Origin: Amycolatopsis sp.
Lineage (GTDB): Bacteria; Actinomycetota; Actinomycetes; Mycobacteriales; Pseudonocardiaceae
Reading direction: 5' to 3'
Length of the DNA: 64,000 nucleotides
NCBI RefSeq assembly: GCF_025464955.1
Contig: NZ_JAODNM010000094.1
Span: forward strand, 1 to 64,000
Below are positions 28,582-37,740 of the stretch, in pieces. Each line of letters starts with the position of its first letter. The stretch's first letter is position 1. The notes beneath the pieces were generated by a model, which saw nothing but the letters and a program-made list of their open reading frames with translations, made no database searches and had not been told where the DNA came from. A program made the translations under genes and the position numbers.

Positions 28582-29399
28582 CAGTCGGTCAGCGGCAGCA
28601 CGAGCTGCGGTTTGGCGATGGTGTGGTCGGCGCGCAGCGGTTTGACCGCGGTGCCGATCGCGAAGAACTCCGTCGTGTGGCCGCCCCAGCGGTGGGGGAG
28701 CGACAGCAGCTGCACGCCGACGATCCCTTCCGCGTGCAGCTGCTCGGCCTCGGCTTGCATCCGGCTCATCGCGAGCTCTCGCGCGTCGTAGAGCGCTTCG
28801 GTGAACTGCGGGATCTCGACGTTCTGCCCGATGTTGCTCATCGTCTGCCGGAACCGCTGGTGCGCGATGTGGTAGACGCAGGTGCCCATCACCATGCCCA
28901 GCGGGGCGTAGCCGGACTGCACCAGCGTCCAGAAGTCCTGCCCCGATAGGTCCGAGGTGAACGGCTTCCCGGTGTTGTTGCGCCATTCGCCTGGCTCGTC
29001 GGCCTTGACCGCGGTGCCGACGGCGACGAACTCGGCAAGGTCGTTGCCGAACTCCTTGAACTCGATCTCGAGGCGTACCCCGACGATGCCGTCCGCGCCC
29101 AGCACGTCGGCTTCGGCCTCCATCCGGGACATCGCGAGCTCGCGAGCGTGGTACATCGCCTGCGAAAGCCTGTCGAGCTCCTGGTTTTTGCTCCACCGGC
29201 CCATCTGGAACCCGACGTGGTAGATGCTCGAGCCCAGTACCAGCCCCAACGGCCGGAAACCCGCTTCGCGTACGAGCAGGAACTCGTTGACGCTCAGATC
29301 CGAAGTGAAGAGGCTGGTCGCCTGGCCAGGCTTCATCTCGGCCAGGCGACGCATCGCGTCTTCCGGGATGTTGGTGGCTGTGGGATCCGCGGTCGTCAT
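28581..29399 (-). CDS. Tandem YbjQ-domain (DUF74/PF01906) protein, second gene
   Basis: 272 aa from ATG 29399. Two YbjQ pentamer-type domains are visible. Repeat 1 (about 28-130) has LFTSDLSVNEFLLVREAGFRPLGLVLGSSIYHVG ... ARELAMSRMEAEADVLGADGIVGVRL. Repeat 2 (about 150-260) has FTSDLSGQDFWTLVQSGYAPLGMVMGTCVYHI ... ARELAMSRMQAEAEQLHAEGIVGVQL. Single-domain YbjQ proteins are often called heavy-metal-binding but their function is unsettled. Starts 11 nt after the upstream paralogue. Confidence 0.85.
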   Translation of the reverse strand: MTTADPTATNIPEDAMRRLAEMKPGQATSLFTSDLSVNEFLLVREAGFRPLGLVLGSSIYHVGFQMGRWSKNQELDRLSQAMYHARELAMSRMEAEADVLGADGIVGVRLEIEFKEFGNDLAEFVAVGTAVKADEPGEWRNNTGKPFTSDLSGQDFWTLVQSGYAPLGMVMGTCVYHIAHQRFRQTMSNIGQNVEIPQFTEALYDARELAMSRMQAEAEQLHAEGIVGVQLLSLPHRWGGHTTEFFAIGTAVKPLRADHTIAKPQLVLPLTD

Positions 29400-29410
29400 G
29401 TGAATTCTCC

Positions 29411-30229
29411 TCAGCGCTGCCGGACCGGCAGGATGGTCAAGGTCGAGTGTGGTGCTGCTTTGCCCCGGTGGAACTTCGCGATCGCGGTACCGAACATGAC
29501 CGCCTGTGCCGCCACCGCGGACTCCCCGAGCGGCCACATGTTCAGCGACATCGCGGAGACGATCGCGCCGTCCGCGCCGGTCTGCTTGAGGGTGCGGCGG
29601 AACTGGCCGCGCGCCCCGGCCCGGACCTTGCTGACGAGCTGGGTGTAGGCGTCGACTTCGACATTGCCCGCCCACGCCGTCAGCTGGTACGCGGCGTTGT
29701 AGTTGTAGGTCGCGCGTGCCTCCAGCGCGATCATGAGCGAGGCCGGCGCCCAGCCCGCGAGCATCAGCTTGGCGACGTCCTGCCCCGCGAGCTCGGTGGT
29801 GAACAGCCGCTTCGGACGCTGTTTCGTCTCGGCCCGGACCGCGGTGCCCAGCGCGACGAACTCCCGCTGGCCGTTGCCCAGGTGCGAGATCGAGAAGGTC
29901 ACCCCGACCACGCCATCGGCGCCGATCGCGACGGCTTCCTGCCGCAGGCGGTCGAGCGCCATGTTGTACCCGTGCCGCATCGCCGCCGCGAACGGTTCCA
30001 TCGTCAGGCCGGTGTTCGTGGCCATCATGGTCGCCGTGCCGAGCGCGATCGCCGGGTAGATCTGCATCACGATGCAGCCCATGACCTCGCCGACCGGCGA
30101 GAGCCCGACGGTCTCGATGCCGACCGCGGCGGGCACCGACAGCAAGGAGGTCTTGAGCCCGGATGCGGCGTACCTGTCGACCCGCGCTCGGGCGACCGGT
30201 GGCAGCCCGCGGCCGTCCCACTCGGTCAA
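29411..30229 (-). CDS. Tandem YbjQ-domain (DUF74) protein, first gene
   Basis: 272 aa from ATG 30229, preceded by GAGGTT. Like its downstream neighbour it has two YbjQ-like halves: residues about 28-125 (LKTSLLSVPAAVGIETVGLSPVGEVMGCIVMQI ... LDRLRQEAVAIGADGVVGVTFSI) and 140-260 (LFTTELAGQDVAKLMLAGWAPASLMIALEARATYNYN ... LKQTGADGAIVSAMSL). Identity between the genes is low beyond the motifs, so duplication is old. First gene of a three-gene operon that ends with the small helical protein. No metal-ligand cluster of Cys or His is apparent. Confidence 0.82.
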   Translation of the reverse strand: MTEWDGRGLPPVARARVDRYAASGLKTSLLSVPAAVGIETVGLSPVGEVMGCIVMQIYPAIALGTATMMATNTGLTMEPFAAAMRHGYNMALDRLRQEAVAIGADGVVGVTFSISHLGNGQREFVALGTAVRAETKQRPKRLFTTELAGQDVAKLMLAGWAPASLMIALEARATYNYNAAYQLTAWAGNVEVDAYTQLVSKVRAGARGQFRRTLKQTGADGAIVSAMSLNMWPLGESAVAAQAVMFGTAIAKFHRGKAAPHSTLTILPVRQR

Positions 30230-30387
30230 GACGAACCTCCTCGTTGGCCTAGGTGACGGCCTCTTTGTGCACTGAGATCCACAGTAGAGGAATCACCGTG
30301 GCAGCGCCGTGAACCTGGCCGTGCCTGTGTGGTCCGTAATGTCTGGCCGCTATCCGGCCCCGGCCGCTGCCACTGTCCGGCCACTGT

Positions 30388-32238
30388 CTAGCCGGCGAGC
30401 GTGTCGAGGATCTGCTGTCCGTATTTCGCCAGTTTGTTCTCGCCGACCCCGCTGACCGTACCGAGCGCGGACAGCGTGGCGGGCCGTTCGGTGGCGATCT
30501 GACGCAGTGTCGCGTCGTGGAAGATCACGTACGCGGGCACACCCTGCTCCTTCGCGCTGGCGCCGCGCCAGGCGCGCAGGAGCTCGAAATCGGCGTTCGC
30601 GGACGCCGGCATGTCGACGGCGGCGGCCTTGCCGCGCGACTTGGCGGTCTTGGTCGCCCGCGCCGTCCTTTCCGGCTCGCGCCGGAGAAGGACCTCGCGC
30701 TCGCGGCGCAGGACTTCGGCGCTCGTGTCGGTGAGCACCAGGGTGCCGTAGTCGCCCTCGACGGCCAGGAGCCGCTGGGCCAGCAGCTGGCGCACGACTC
30801 CGCGCCACTCGGTGTCGCGCAGTTCGGTGCCGATGCCGAACACCTTCAGCGAGTCGTGGTTGTGCTGGCTCACCTTGGGCGTGGTCTTGCCGAGCAGGAT
30901 GTCGATGATCTGGCCGGCGCCGAACTTCTGGTGGCGCTCTTCGGCGAGCCGGAACACCGTGGAGAGCAGCTTCTGCGCCGCGATGGTGCCGTCCCAGGAC
31001 TCCGGCGGGGTGAGGCAGGTGTCGCAGTTGCCGCACGCGGAGCTGTCCTGGCCGAAGTACGCGAGCAGCTGCACGCGGCGGCAGGTCACCGTTTCGCAGA
31101 GCGCGAGCATCGCGTCGAGGTGGGTGCCCAGCCGGCGGCGGTGCGCGTCGTCGCCTTCGGAGGTGTCGATCATCTTCCGCTGCTGCACGACGTCCTGGAG
31201 ACCGTAGGCGAGCCACGCCGTCGACGGCTGGCCGTCACGGCCCGCGCGACCTGTCTCCTGGTAGTAGCCCTCGACGGACTTGGGCAGGTCGAGGTGCGCC
31301 ACGAACCGGACGTCGGGTTTGTCGATGCCCATCCCGAACGCGATGGTGGCCACCATGACCATCCCGTCCTCGCGCAGGAACCGTGACTGGTTCGCGGCGC
31401 GGACCCGCGCGTCGAGCCCCGCGTGGTAGGGCAGCGCCTGAATTCCGTTGTCCACCAGGAAATCCGCGGTCTTCTCCACCGAAGCACGCGAAAGGCAGTA
31501 GACGATTCCGGCCTCGCCCGGGTGCTCGGTGCGCAGCAGGTCCAGCAGCTGCTTCTTGGGCTCGTTCTTCGGTGCGATGCGGTACTGGATGTTCGGCCGG
31601 TCGAAGCTCGCGACGAAATGCCGCGCCTCGCCCAGGTTCAGCCGGAACGCGATTTCGGAGTGGGTCGCCTCGGTGGCGGTGGCCGTCAGTGCGATGCGCG
31701 GGACCTCGGGCCAGCGCTCGTGCAACGTCGACAGGGCGAGGTAATCGGGGCGGAAGTCGTGGCCCCACTGGGCGACACAGTGCGCCTCGTCGATGGCGAA
31801 CAGGGAAATCTTGCCGTTTTCCAGCAACCGCAACGTGGATTCGACCTTGAGCCGCTCGGGCGCGAGGTAGAGCAGGTCGAGCTCACCGGACCGGAACGCC
31901 GATTCGACCCGGCGCCGCTGCTCGAAATCCTGGGTGGAGTTCAGGAAACCGGCGCGGACGCCGAGCGCGGTCAGTGCGTCGACCTGGTCCTGCATCAGCG
32001 CGATCAGCGGCGAGACCACCACCCCGACACCTTCGCGGACGAGCGCCGGAATCTGGTAGCACAACGACTTTCCGCCGCCGGTCGGCATGAGCACCAGCGC
32101 GTCGCCGCCGGTGCAGACGTGGTCGATGATGTCGGCCTGGTTGCCCCGGAAGGAGTCGTAGCCGAACACGCGATGCAGGACCTGCAACGCTTCGCTGGAT
32201 TCGGGTTCGGAACCGGCACCGGATTCGGGGTAGGCCAT
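30388..32238 (-). CDS. recQ: ATP-dependent DNA helicase RecQ
   Basis: 616 aa 3'-5' helicase from ATG 32238. Walker A is [10 protein letters not shown] (51-60), motif [16 protein letters not shown], motif III TATATEA, motif [13 protein letters not shown]. The RecQ-C zinc site is [23 protein letters not shown], followed by a winged helix. A C-terminal HRDC domain (about 540-616: [33 protein letters not shown]) completes the family architecture. Stands alone between the YbjQ operon and a divergent padR gene. Housekeeping recombination and repair enzyme. Confidence 0.97.
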   Translation of the reverse strand: MAYPESGAGSEPESSEALQVLHRVFGYDSFRGNQADIIDHVCTGGDALVLMPTGGGKSLCYQIPALVREGVGVVVSPLIALMQDQVDALTALGVRAGFLNSTQDFEQRRRVESAFRSGELDLLYLAPERLKVESTLRLLENGKISLFAIDEAHCVAQWGHDFRPDYLALSTLHERWPEVPRIALTATATEATHSEIAFRLNLGEARHFVASFDRPNIQYRIAPKNEPKKQLLDLLRTEHPGEAGIVYCLSRASVEKTADFLVDNGIQALPYHAGLDARVRAANQSRFLREDGMVMVATIAFGMGIDKPDVRFVAHLDLPKSVEGYYQETGRAGRDGQPSTAWLAYGLQDVVQQRKMIDTSEGDDAHRRRLGTHLDAMLALCETVTCRRVQLLAYFGQDSSACGNCDTCLTPPESWDGTIAAQKLLSTVFRLAEERHQKFGAGQIIDILLGKTTPKVSQHNHDSLKVFGIGTELRDTEWRGVVRQLLAQRLLAVEGDYGTLVLTDTSAEVLRREREVLLRREPERTARATKTAKSRGKAAAVDMPASANADFELLRAWRGASAKEQGVPAYVIFHDATLRQIATERPATLSALGTVSGVGENKLAKYGQQILDTLAG

Positions 32239-32291
32239 CCGGCGATTCTACGAGGGCCCCGGCGGCCGGTTCCGGCGCACTGTAATCTACA

Positions 32292-32333
32292 AGTGACCTG
32301 TCACTCAAAGAGGGTGATTGCTTGACATGTCAA
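32292..32333. promoter_or_regulatory. Two palindromes in the recQ-padR divergent promoter
   Basis: AGTGAC-CT-GTCACT (32292-32305) and the perfect 12-mer TTGACATGTCAA (32322-32333) lie 24-65 nt before the PadR start. The second overlaps a TTGACA -35-like hexamer, so a bound dimer would block transcription. Autoregulation by the PadR protein is the simplest reading. Confidence 0.55.
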
Positions 32334-32355
32334 TATTGGAGCGTACGGTGGGGTC

Positions 32356-32877
32356 ATGAGTCTCCGACACGCGCTGCTCGGCCTTCTCGTGGATCGTCAG
32401 GGCAGCGGATACGACCTGATGAAGCTGTTCGAGACCTCCCTCGCCAACGTCTGGCCTGCCACGCAAAGTCAGGTCTACGGCGAACTCGGGAAGCTGGCGG
32501 ACGGCGGGTTGCTGGCGGTGGCCGCCGAAGGTCCGCGCGGGCGCAAGGAGTACTCGCTCACCGAGTCCGGGCTCGCGGAGCTGCGGCACTGGCTCGTCGA
32601 CGTCGAACCCACCCGGGTCCACCGCAGCGACATGCTGCTCCGGGTGTTTTTCCTCGGTGCGTTGACCAGGGAAGAGGCGCACACGTTCCTCGTCAAGGAG
32701 CAGCTGCGGGCCTCGCAGGACCACGACGCGTACGAGGACATCAAGGAGAAGATCGACTGGGGCGACGACATGATCTCGGTCAACGGCCGGATCGCGCTGG
32801 AGTTCGGACTGCGGCTGAGCGCGATGCGCGAGGAGTGGGCGCAGTGGGCGGCGGACCAGCTCACCGTGCCGTCTTGA
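32356..32877 (+). CDS. PadR-family regulator
   Basis: 173 aa. The winged helix occupies residues 1-85 (SLRHALLGLLVDRQGSGYDLMKLFE ... GELGKLADGGLLAVAAEGPRGRKEYSLTESGLAELRHWL). A C-terminal dimerisation helix pair, PadR-C type, follows (HTFLVKEQLRASQDHDAYEDIKEKIDW). ATG 32356 is fixed by the domain start. No efflux gene is adjacent: recQ is divergent and the sigma-factor gene convergent. Its target is therefore unknown apart from its own promoter, which carries two palindromes. Confidence 0.88.
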   Translation: MSLRHALLGLLVDRQGSGYDLMKLFETSLANVWPATQSQVYGELGKLADGGLLAVAAEGPRGRKEYSLTESGLAELRHWLVDVEPTRVHRSDMLLRVFFLGALTREEAHTFLVKEQLRASQDHDAYEDIKEKIDWGDDMISVNGRIALEFGLRLSAMREEWAQWAADQLTVPS

Positions 32878-32912
32878 CCTCGTAACGAAACTCCACTCAC
32901 CCGGCACTCCAC

Positions 32913-34202
32913 TCACCCGGCACTACGGGCGCATTCTTCGGCGCGGCCGAGCAGGAACGTGCGCTCGCGGGAGTTGCGGGTCATCGCCGCCGCCCGTTCG
33001 AACTCGGCCTTCGCTTCGACGAACCGCTCGAGCTTCGCCAGGAAGTCTCCACGCACGGTCGGCAGCAGGTGGTAGTTCGCCAGCAGCGGTTCCGAGATGA
33101 GCGCGTCGACGAGTTCCAGCCCGGCGGCGGGCCCGAACGCCATCGAGACGGCCACCGCGCGGTTGAGCTCGACGACCGGAGACGGGCTCATCTTCGCGAG
33201 CTGCCCGTAGATTTCGGCGATCCGCGCCCAGTCGGTGTCCTCGGGGGCCAACGCTCGCGCGTGGCAAGCGGCTATCGCGGCCTGGAGCACGTACGGCCCA
33301 TCGGCGTTTCCGGTTCGCTCCGCGCGGTCGAGCGCGGCCAGGCCGCGGCGGATCAGCAGCCTGTCCCAGCGGGCGCGGTTCTGGTCGAGCAGCAGGACCG
33401 GTTCGCCGTTCGCGCCGATCCGTGCCCTGGTCCGCGATGCCTGGATCTCCATCAGCGCGACGAGCCCGTGTACCTCCGGCTCAGCGGGGGCCAGCTCGGC
33501 CAGGATCCGCCCGAGGCGCAGGGCGTCTTCGCAGAGCGCCGGGCGCATCCAGTCGTCGCCCGCAGTGGCCGAGTAGCCCTCGTTGAAGATCAGGTAGACG
33601 ACTTCGAGGACCGACGCGAGCCGCTCGGCGAGCTCGGGGCCCCGGGGGACTTCGAACGGGACCTTCTTCTTCGCGAGGGTCTTCTTGGCCCGCACGATGC
33701 GCTGGGCGACAGTGGGCTCCGGTACGAGGAACGCGCGGGCGATCTCGTCGGTGGTCAGGCCGCCGAGCAGGCGCAGGGTGAGCGCCGTGCGCGCCTCCGC
33801 CGACAGCACCGGGTGGCACGCGGTGAACACCAGGCGCAGCAGGTCGTCGCCGATGTCGTCGGGCTCGTCGAGGACGGCGTCGAACTCGGCCGGGACGGTG
33901 TCCTGCCCGTACTCGAGGTCCCGCCCGATCTCCTCCTGCTTGCGCCGCAGGTTCTGCTGGCGGCGCAGGTTGTCGATCGCGCGGCGTTTCGCCGTGGTCA
34001 TCAGCCACGCGCCGGGGTTGTCGGGGACGCCCGAGGACGGCCACTGTTCGAGCGCGGCGACGAGCGCGTCCTGCGCCAGCTCCTCGGCGAGCCCCACGTC
34101 GTGGACCATCCGGGCGAGGCCCGCGATCAGCCGCGGTGCCTCGATCCGCCACACGGCGTCGATTGCCCGGTGTGTGTCGGCCTGTGTTTCGGTGCTCCCC
34201 AC
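32913..34202 (-). CDS. ECF42-type RNA polymerase sigma factor
   Basis: About 429 aa; GTG 34202 is preferred because VGSTETQADTHRAIDAVWRIEAPRLIAGL is the family start, though GTG 34220 is possible. Sigma region 2 is EELAQDALVAALEQWPSSGVPDNPGAWLMTTAKRRAIDNLRR; region 4 is LLGGLTTDEIARAFLVPEPTVAQRIVRAKKTL. A C-terminal domain of about 200 residues with TPR-like helices (DUF6596) distinguishes ECF42. Such factors lack an anti-sigma factor and are usually paired with a YCII/DGPF protein; none is adjacent here. Divergent from the DUF899 gene across about 105 nt. Confidence 0.88.
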   Translation of the reverse strand: MGSTETQADTHRAIDAVWRIEAPRLIAGLARMVHDVGLAEELAQDALVAALEQWPSSGVPDNPGAWLMTTAKRRAIDNLRRQQNLRRKQEEIGRDLEYGQDTVPAEFDAVLDEPDDIGDDLLRLVFTACHPVLSAEARTALTLRLLGGLTTDEIARAFLVPEPTVAQRIVRAKKTLAKKKVPFEVPRGPELAERLASVLEVVYLIFNEGYSATAGDDWMRPALCEDALRLGRILAELAPAEPEVHGLVALMEIQASRTRARIGANGEPVLLLDQNRARWDRLLIRRGLAALDRAERTGNADGPYVLQAAIAACHARALAPEDTDWARIAEIYGQLAKMSPSPVVELNRAVAVSMAFGPAAGLELVDALISEPLLANYHLLPTVRGDFLAKLERFVEAKAEFERAAAMTRNSRERTFLLGRAEECARSAG

Positions 34203-34306
34203 GACGGTTGATCCCAGCACCTTCCCCCGGATGGCGCAAGGTGGTCGGCCGGCTGGCGCTCGCGGTGGCACGATGGGCCCACGGAACGCGATCGGAAGGA
34301 TCCGTC

Positions 34307-35053
34307 ATGGATAGTTCGCGAGTCGTCTCCAGGCACGACTGGCTGGAGGCCAGGAAAGCCTTGCTGGTCAAGGAAAAGGAGCTGACCCGGCAGCGTGACG
34401 CGCTGAACGCGGAACGGCGGGGGCTGCCGGTGGTGAAGGTCGGCAAGCACTACGTCTTCGAGTCTCCGGACGGCCGGGTCGGGTTGGCCGACCTGTTCGA
34501 AGGACGCCGTCAGCTCATCGTCCGGCACTTCATGTTCGACCCGGCCTGGGACGCGGGCTGCCCGAGCTGCACGGCGGCCTGCGACGAGATGTCCGCGGGG
34601 CTGCTCGACCACCTGCACACCCGCGACACCACGTTCGCCGTGGTCTCGCGTGCGCCGCTGGCGAAGATCGAGGCGTACAAGGCGGAAAAGGGCTGGGACT
34701 TTCCCTGGTATTCGTCCTACGGCAGCGACTTCAACTACGACTACCACGTGACGATGGACGAGTCGGTCGCGCCGCCGGTCTACAACTATCGCGGCCAGGC
34801 CGAGCACGAGGAACTGGGCACGGGTTACTACTTCGACGGCGCGAAGTCCGTCGAAGAGCCCGGCCACAGCTGCTTCCTACGCGACGGCGACGACATCTTC
34901 CACACCTATTCGAGCTACGCGCGCGGCGCCGAGACCCTCGGCGGTTCGTATTACTTCCTGGACCTGACCTACCTCGGCCGGCAGGAAGACTGGGAGGAGC
35001 CGAAAGGCCGTGCCGCCGAGCTCCGCACCGCCACGCCGGACTTCCTGACCTAG
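34307..35053 (+). CDS. DUF899 thioredoxin-fold protein
   Basis: 248 aa from ATG 34307, 8 nt after GGAAGGA. The family marks are HDWLEARKALLVKEKELTRQRDALNAERRGLP at the N-terminus and MFDPAWDAGCPSCTAACDEMSAG, whose CPSC resembles a thioredoxin-like active site. The middle carries WDFPWYSSYGSDFNYDYHV and the end YYFLDLTYLGRQEDW. Reaction unknown. Because it is divergent from the ECF42 sigma gene, it may be a target of it. The 51-nt palindrome follows 24 nt after the stop. Confidence 0.86.
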   Translation: MDSSRVVSRHDWLEARKALLVKEKELTRQRDALNAERRGLPVVKVGKHYVFESPDGRVGLADLFEGRRQLIVRHFMFDPAWDAGCPSCTAACDEMSAGLLDHLHTRDTTFAVVSRAPLAKIEAYKAEKGWDFPWYSSYGSDFNYDYHVTMDESVAPPVYNYRGQAEHEELGTGYYFDGAKSVEEPGHSCFLRDGDDIFHTYSSYARGAETLGGSYYFLDLTYLGRQEDWEEPKGRAAELRTATPDFLT

Positions 35054-35077
35054 CCGGCGCCTGATCCGTGCGCGGAC

Positions 35078-35128
35078 CCCTCAAGGCCATTTTGAGTGCG
35101 TTGAACGCACTCAAAATGGCCTTGAGGG
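35078..35128. terminator. 51-nt perfect palindrome between convergent genes
   Basis: Arms 35078-35102 and 35104-35128 match perfectly over 25 bp around a central G; the centre reads GCGTTGAACGC. It lies between the DUF899 stop and the P450 stop. Outer ends read CCCTCAAGGCC and GGCCTTGAGGG. Same length and centre as 12086-12136. Confidence 0.7.
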
Positions 35129-35136
35129 ACAGCTCG

Positions 35137-36354
35137 CTACCAGGTGACGGGGATCGCGTGCGCGCCGAAGACGAGGGCGGACGGTTCCCGGAAGGACAGT
35201 TCTTCCACCGGGACGGCGAGTTCCAGGTTCGGGAGGCGGCGGAACAGCGTCTCGAACGCGATCTGCAGCTCCATCCTGGCCAGGTTCTGCCCGATGCACT
35301 GGTGCGGCCCGAAACCGAAGGCCACGTGCTGACGTGAGCCGCGCTCGATATCGAACGCGTCGGGGTCGGGGTAGACGTTCGGATCGCGGTTGGCCGCGTA
35401 TCCGAGCGGCAGCACGCCTTCGCCCGCGGGGATCGTCACCCCGTTGACCTCTATGTCTTCGGTGGCGACGCGCAGCGCGACGGTGTCGGCGACGGTGAAG
35501 TACCGCAGGAGTTCTTCGACGGCGTTCGAGATCTTGCTCGGGTCCTCGCGGATGATCGCGAGCTGGTCCGGGTGCTCCTTGAACGCGAGTACGCCGAGCC
35601 CGATCATGTTCGCCGTGGTCTCATGGCCGGCGACCAGCAGCGCGACCGCCATCCCGACCAGGTCCGCGACGGCGATGGGATCGGCGGCGTCGGCTTGCGC
35701 GGCCAGCCTGCCCAGCAGGTCCTCGGTCGGCTCGGCGAGCTTCGACTGCACCAGCCCGTGGAGGTACCCCATCACGGCATCGGAGGCTTCGGAGCGCTCG
35801 TCCAGGGGGGTGGCGCGATCGACCATTTTGGCCGAGCGGGTCTCGAAGAAGGAATGGTCGGCGTAGGGGACGCCGAGCAGTTCGCAGATGACCAGCGACG
35901 GCACCGGCAGCGCGAACGCCGCGACCAGGTCGACCGGCTTCGGACCGGCGAGCATGGCGTCGATGTGCTGGTCGACGATCTGCTGGATCCGGGGCCGCAG
36001 CGCCTCCATGCGCCGTACGGTGAACTCGCCGACGACCGACCGGCGGGACTCGCCGTGCTCCGGCGGGTCGAGGTTGAGGATCACCCGCCTGCCTTGCTGC
36101 GGCGCCGACCCATCGCTCTTGTTCAGCCGGGGATAGGCCGGGTGGTGGCTGTTCGAGCTGAACCGGGTGTCGGCGAGTACCGCCCGGACGTCCTCGTGGC
36201 GGGCCACCACCCACATCTGCTCGCCCTCGTTGGGCAGGTCGACCTTGGTGACCGGCTCCTCCTCACGAAGGCGGCGGTACTCGTCGGGTGGCGCGAACGG
36301 GCAGGTGCGCGGCAGTGGAAACGTGATGGTGCCGGGATCGGCCACTTCGGTCAA
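35137..36354 (-). CDS. Cytochrome P450
   Basis: 405 aa bacterial soluble P450. TTG 36354 with GAGGGT six bases upstream gives a normal N-terminus (TFPLPRTCPFAPPDEYRRLREEEPVTKV). The I-helix is AGHETTANM, the K-helix ExxR is EELLRY, and the haem loop FGFGPHQCIGQ puts the axial Cys at about residue 353. Overall similarity is to the CYP105/CYP107 region of actinobacterial enzymes, which hydroxylate lipids, terpenes and xenobiotics. No ferredoxin is adjacent. Divergent from the padR-ABC operon across 181 nt, so common control is possible. Confidence 0.93.
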   Translation of the reverse strand: MTEVADPGTITFPLPRTCPFAPPDEYRRLREEEPVTKVDLPNEGEQMWVVARHEDVRAVLADTRFSSNSHHPAYPRLNKSDGSAPQQGRRVILNLDPPEHGESRRSVVGEFTVRRMEALRPRIQQIVDQHIDAMLAGPKPVDLVAAFALPVPSLVICELLGVPYADHSFFETRSAKMVDRATPLDERSEASDAVMGYLHGLVQSKLAEPTEDLLGRLAAQADAADPIAVADLVGMAVALLVAGHETTANMIGLGVLAFKEHPDQLAIIREDPSKISNAVEELLRYFTVADTVALRVATEDIEVNGVTIPAGEGVLPLGYAANRDPNVYPDPDAFDIERGSRQHVAFGFGPHQCIGQNLARMELQIAFETLFRRLPNLELAVPVEELSFREPSALVFGAHAIPVTW

Positions 36355-36493
36355 GGAAAGACCCTCATTCCGGGATGAACAGCGGGTGGTGGGTGAGGTC
36401 GGGCTGGATCTGTCGAGCTATGTATGCGGATGGTTATATTCCGCTTTACCCGTCAAGGTACCCAAGTCGCGTCCCGGCGTCCAGCCGCCAGGG

Positions 36494-36528
36494 GTGTATG
36501 ACTCGTGTGTATACCTCGTGTGTATAGT
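36494..36528 (+). promoter_or_regulatory. Direct-repeat operator and -10 of the padR-ABC operon
   Basis: CGTGTGTATA occurs at 36504-36513 and 36517-36526 with a 13-nt period, and a degraded GTGTATG precedes them at 36494. TATAGT (36523-36528) at the end of the second copy looks like a -10 box, 8 nt before the ATG, implying a very short or leaderless message. The repeats are a probable PadR site. Confidence 0.5.
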
Positions 36529-36535
36529 GGGTCTC

Positions 36536-37060
36536 ATGTCACTGGGACACTCATTGCTCGGACTGCTCGAACAGGGCCCGAGTCACGGCTACGACCTGAA
36601 GAGGGCGTACGACCGGCATTTCGGCAACGACCGCTCGCTGCACTACGGGCAGGTCTACACAACGCTGTCCAGGCTCCTGCGCAACGGACTGGTCGAGGAG
36701 GCCGGCGTCGAGGCGGGGGAGGGGCCCGAGCGCAAGCGCTATGCCATCACCGATGCCGGGGTCACCGACGTCGACCAGTGGCTGCACACCCCGGAGAAGC
36801 CGGAGCAGTACCTGCAGAACACGCTCTACAGCAAGGTCGTCCTCGCGCTGCTGTCGAAGCGCAGCGCCACCGAGGTGCTCGATGTCCAGCGTGCGGCGCA
36901 TCTGGACACCATGCGCCAGCTGACCCGCCGGAAGCTGTCCGGCGACCTCGCCGACCAGCTGATCTGCGATCACGCCCTGTTCCACCTCGAAGCCGACCTC
37001 CGGTGGCTCGAGCTGACCGCGGCCCGCCTCGACGAGCTCGCCCGAGAGATGAAGCCATGA
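36536..37060 (+). CDS. PadR-family regulator of the ABC exporter
   Basis: 174 aa. Winged helix in residues 1-85: SLGHSLLGLLEQGPSHGYDLKRAYDRHFG ... YGQVYTTLSRLLRNGLVEEAG, wing EGPERKRYAITDAG. C-terminal helical dimerisation part with LDVQRAAHLDTMRQLTRRKL. The ATG at 36536 is the family start; only a few bases separate it from a -10-like TATAGT, so translation may start near the 5' end of the mRNA. The stop overlaps the ABC ATPase gene, so the regulator and its transporter form one operon, a common drug-responsive arrangement. Confidence 0.9.
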   Translation: MSLGHSLLGLLEQGPSHGYDLKRAYDRHFGNDRSLHYGQVYTTLSRLLRNGLVEEAGVEAGEGPERKRYAITDAGVTDVDQWLHTPEKPEQYLQNTLYSKVVLALLSKRSATEVLDVQRAAHLDTMRQLTRRKLSGDLADQLICDHALFHLEADLRWLELTAARLDELAREMKP

Positions 37061-37740
37061 CCGACACCCCGTTGCTGACAGCCGAAGGCCTGCACAAGTC
37101 CTTCGGGCTGACCCCGGCACTCGACGGCGCGGGCATGAGCGTCTGGGCGGGCGAGGTCATCGCGATCATGGGCCCGTCCGGCTCCGGCAAGTCGACGCTC
37201 CTGCACTGCCTGGCCGGGATCATCCCGCCGGACTCGGGCACCGTGCGCCACCACGGCCGTGACCTCGCCGAGCTGTCCGACCGCGACCGGAGCGACCTGC
37301 GCCGGTCCGAGTTCGGTTTCGTCTTCCAGTTCGGCCACCTGGTGCCGGAACTGACCTGCCTCGAGAACGTCGCGCTTCCGCTGCGGCTCGGGGGCGTCAA
37401 ACGCAAGGAAGCCGAGAGCCGGTCGCGTGAGTGGCTCGAGCGGCTCGACGTGTCCGAGGTCGCGGGCAAACGCCCCGGCGAGACGTCGGGCGGGCAAGGG
37501 CAGCGCGTCGCGATCGCGAGGGCGCTGGTCACTGGGCCGTCGGTGGTCTTCGCCGACGAGCCCACCGGCGCCTTGGACACTCTCAACGGCGAGCGCGTGA
37601 TGAACCTGCTCGTCACCTCGGCGGCCGAGTCGAACGCCGCGGTGGTGCTCGTGACCCATGATCCGCGGGTCGCGTCGTACTCCGGGCGCGAGGTCATGGT
37701 CCGTGACGGCCGGGCGCGTGAAGTGGAGCGAATCCGTTGA
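37057..37740 (+). CDS. ABC transporter ATP-binding protein (LolD/MacB type)
   Basis: 227 aa ATPase from ATG 37057. Walker A is GPSGSGKST, Q-loop VFQFGHLVPELT, Walker B VVFADEPTGALD, H-loop VTHDPRV. The signature reads TSGGQGQRVAIARAL where LSGGQ is usual; Ser-Gly-Gly-Gln is kept. PTGALDxxxGxxV is the hallmark of ATPases serving FtsX-like permeases. Overlaps the permease gene by 4 nt (TTGA). Exports an unknown lipid, peptide or drug with the following protein. Confidence 0.93.
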   Translation: MTDTPLLTAEGLHKSFGLTPALDGAGMSVWAGEVIAIMGPSGSGKSTLLHCLAGIIPPDSGTVRHHGRDLAELSDRDRSDLRRSEFGFVFQFGHLVPELTCLENVALPLRLGGVKRKEAESRSREWLERLDVSEVAGKRPGETSGGQGQRVAIARALVTGPSVVFADEPTGALDTLNGERVMNLLVTSAAESNAAVVLVTHDPRVASYSGREVMVRDGRAREVERIR

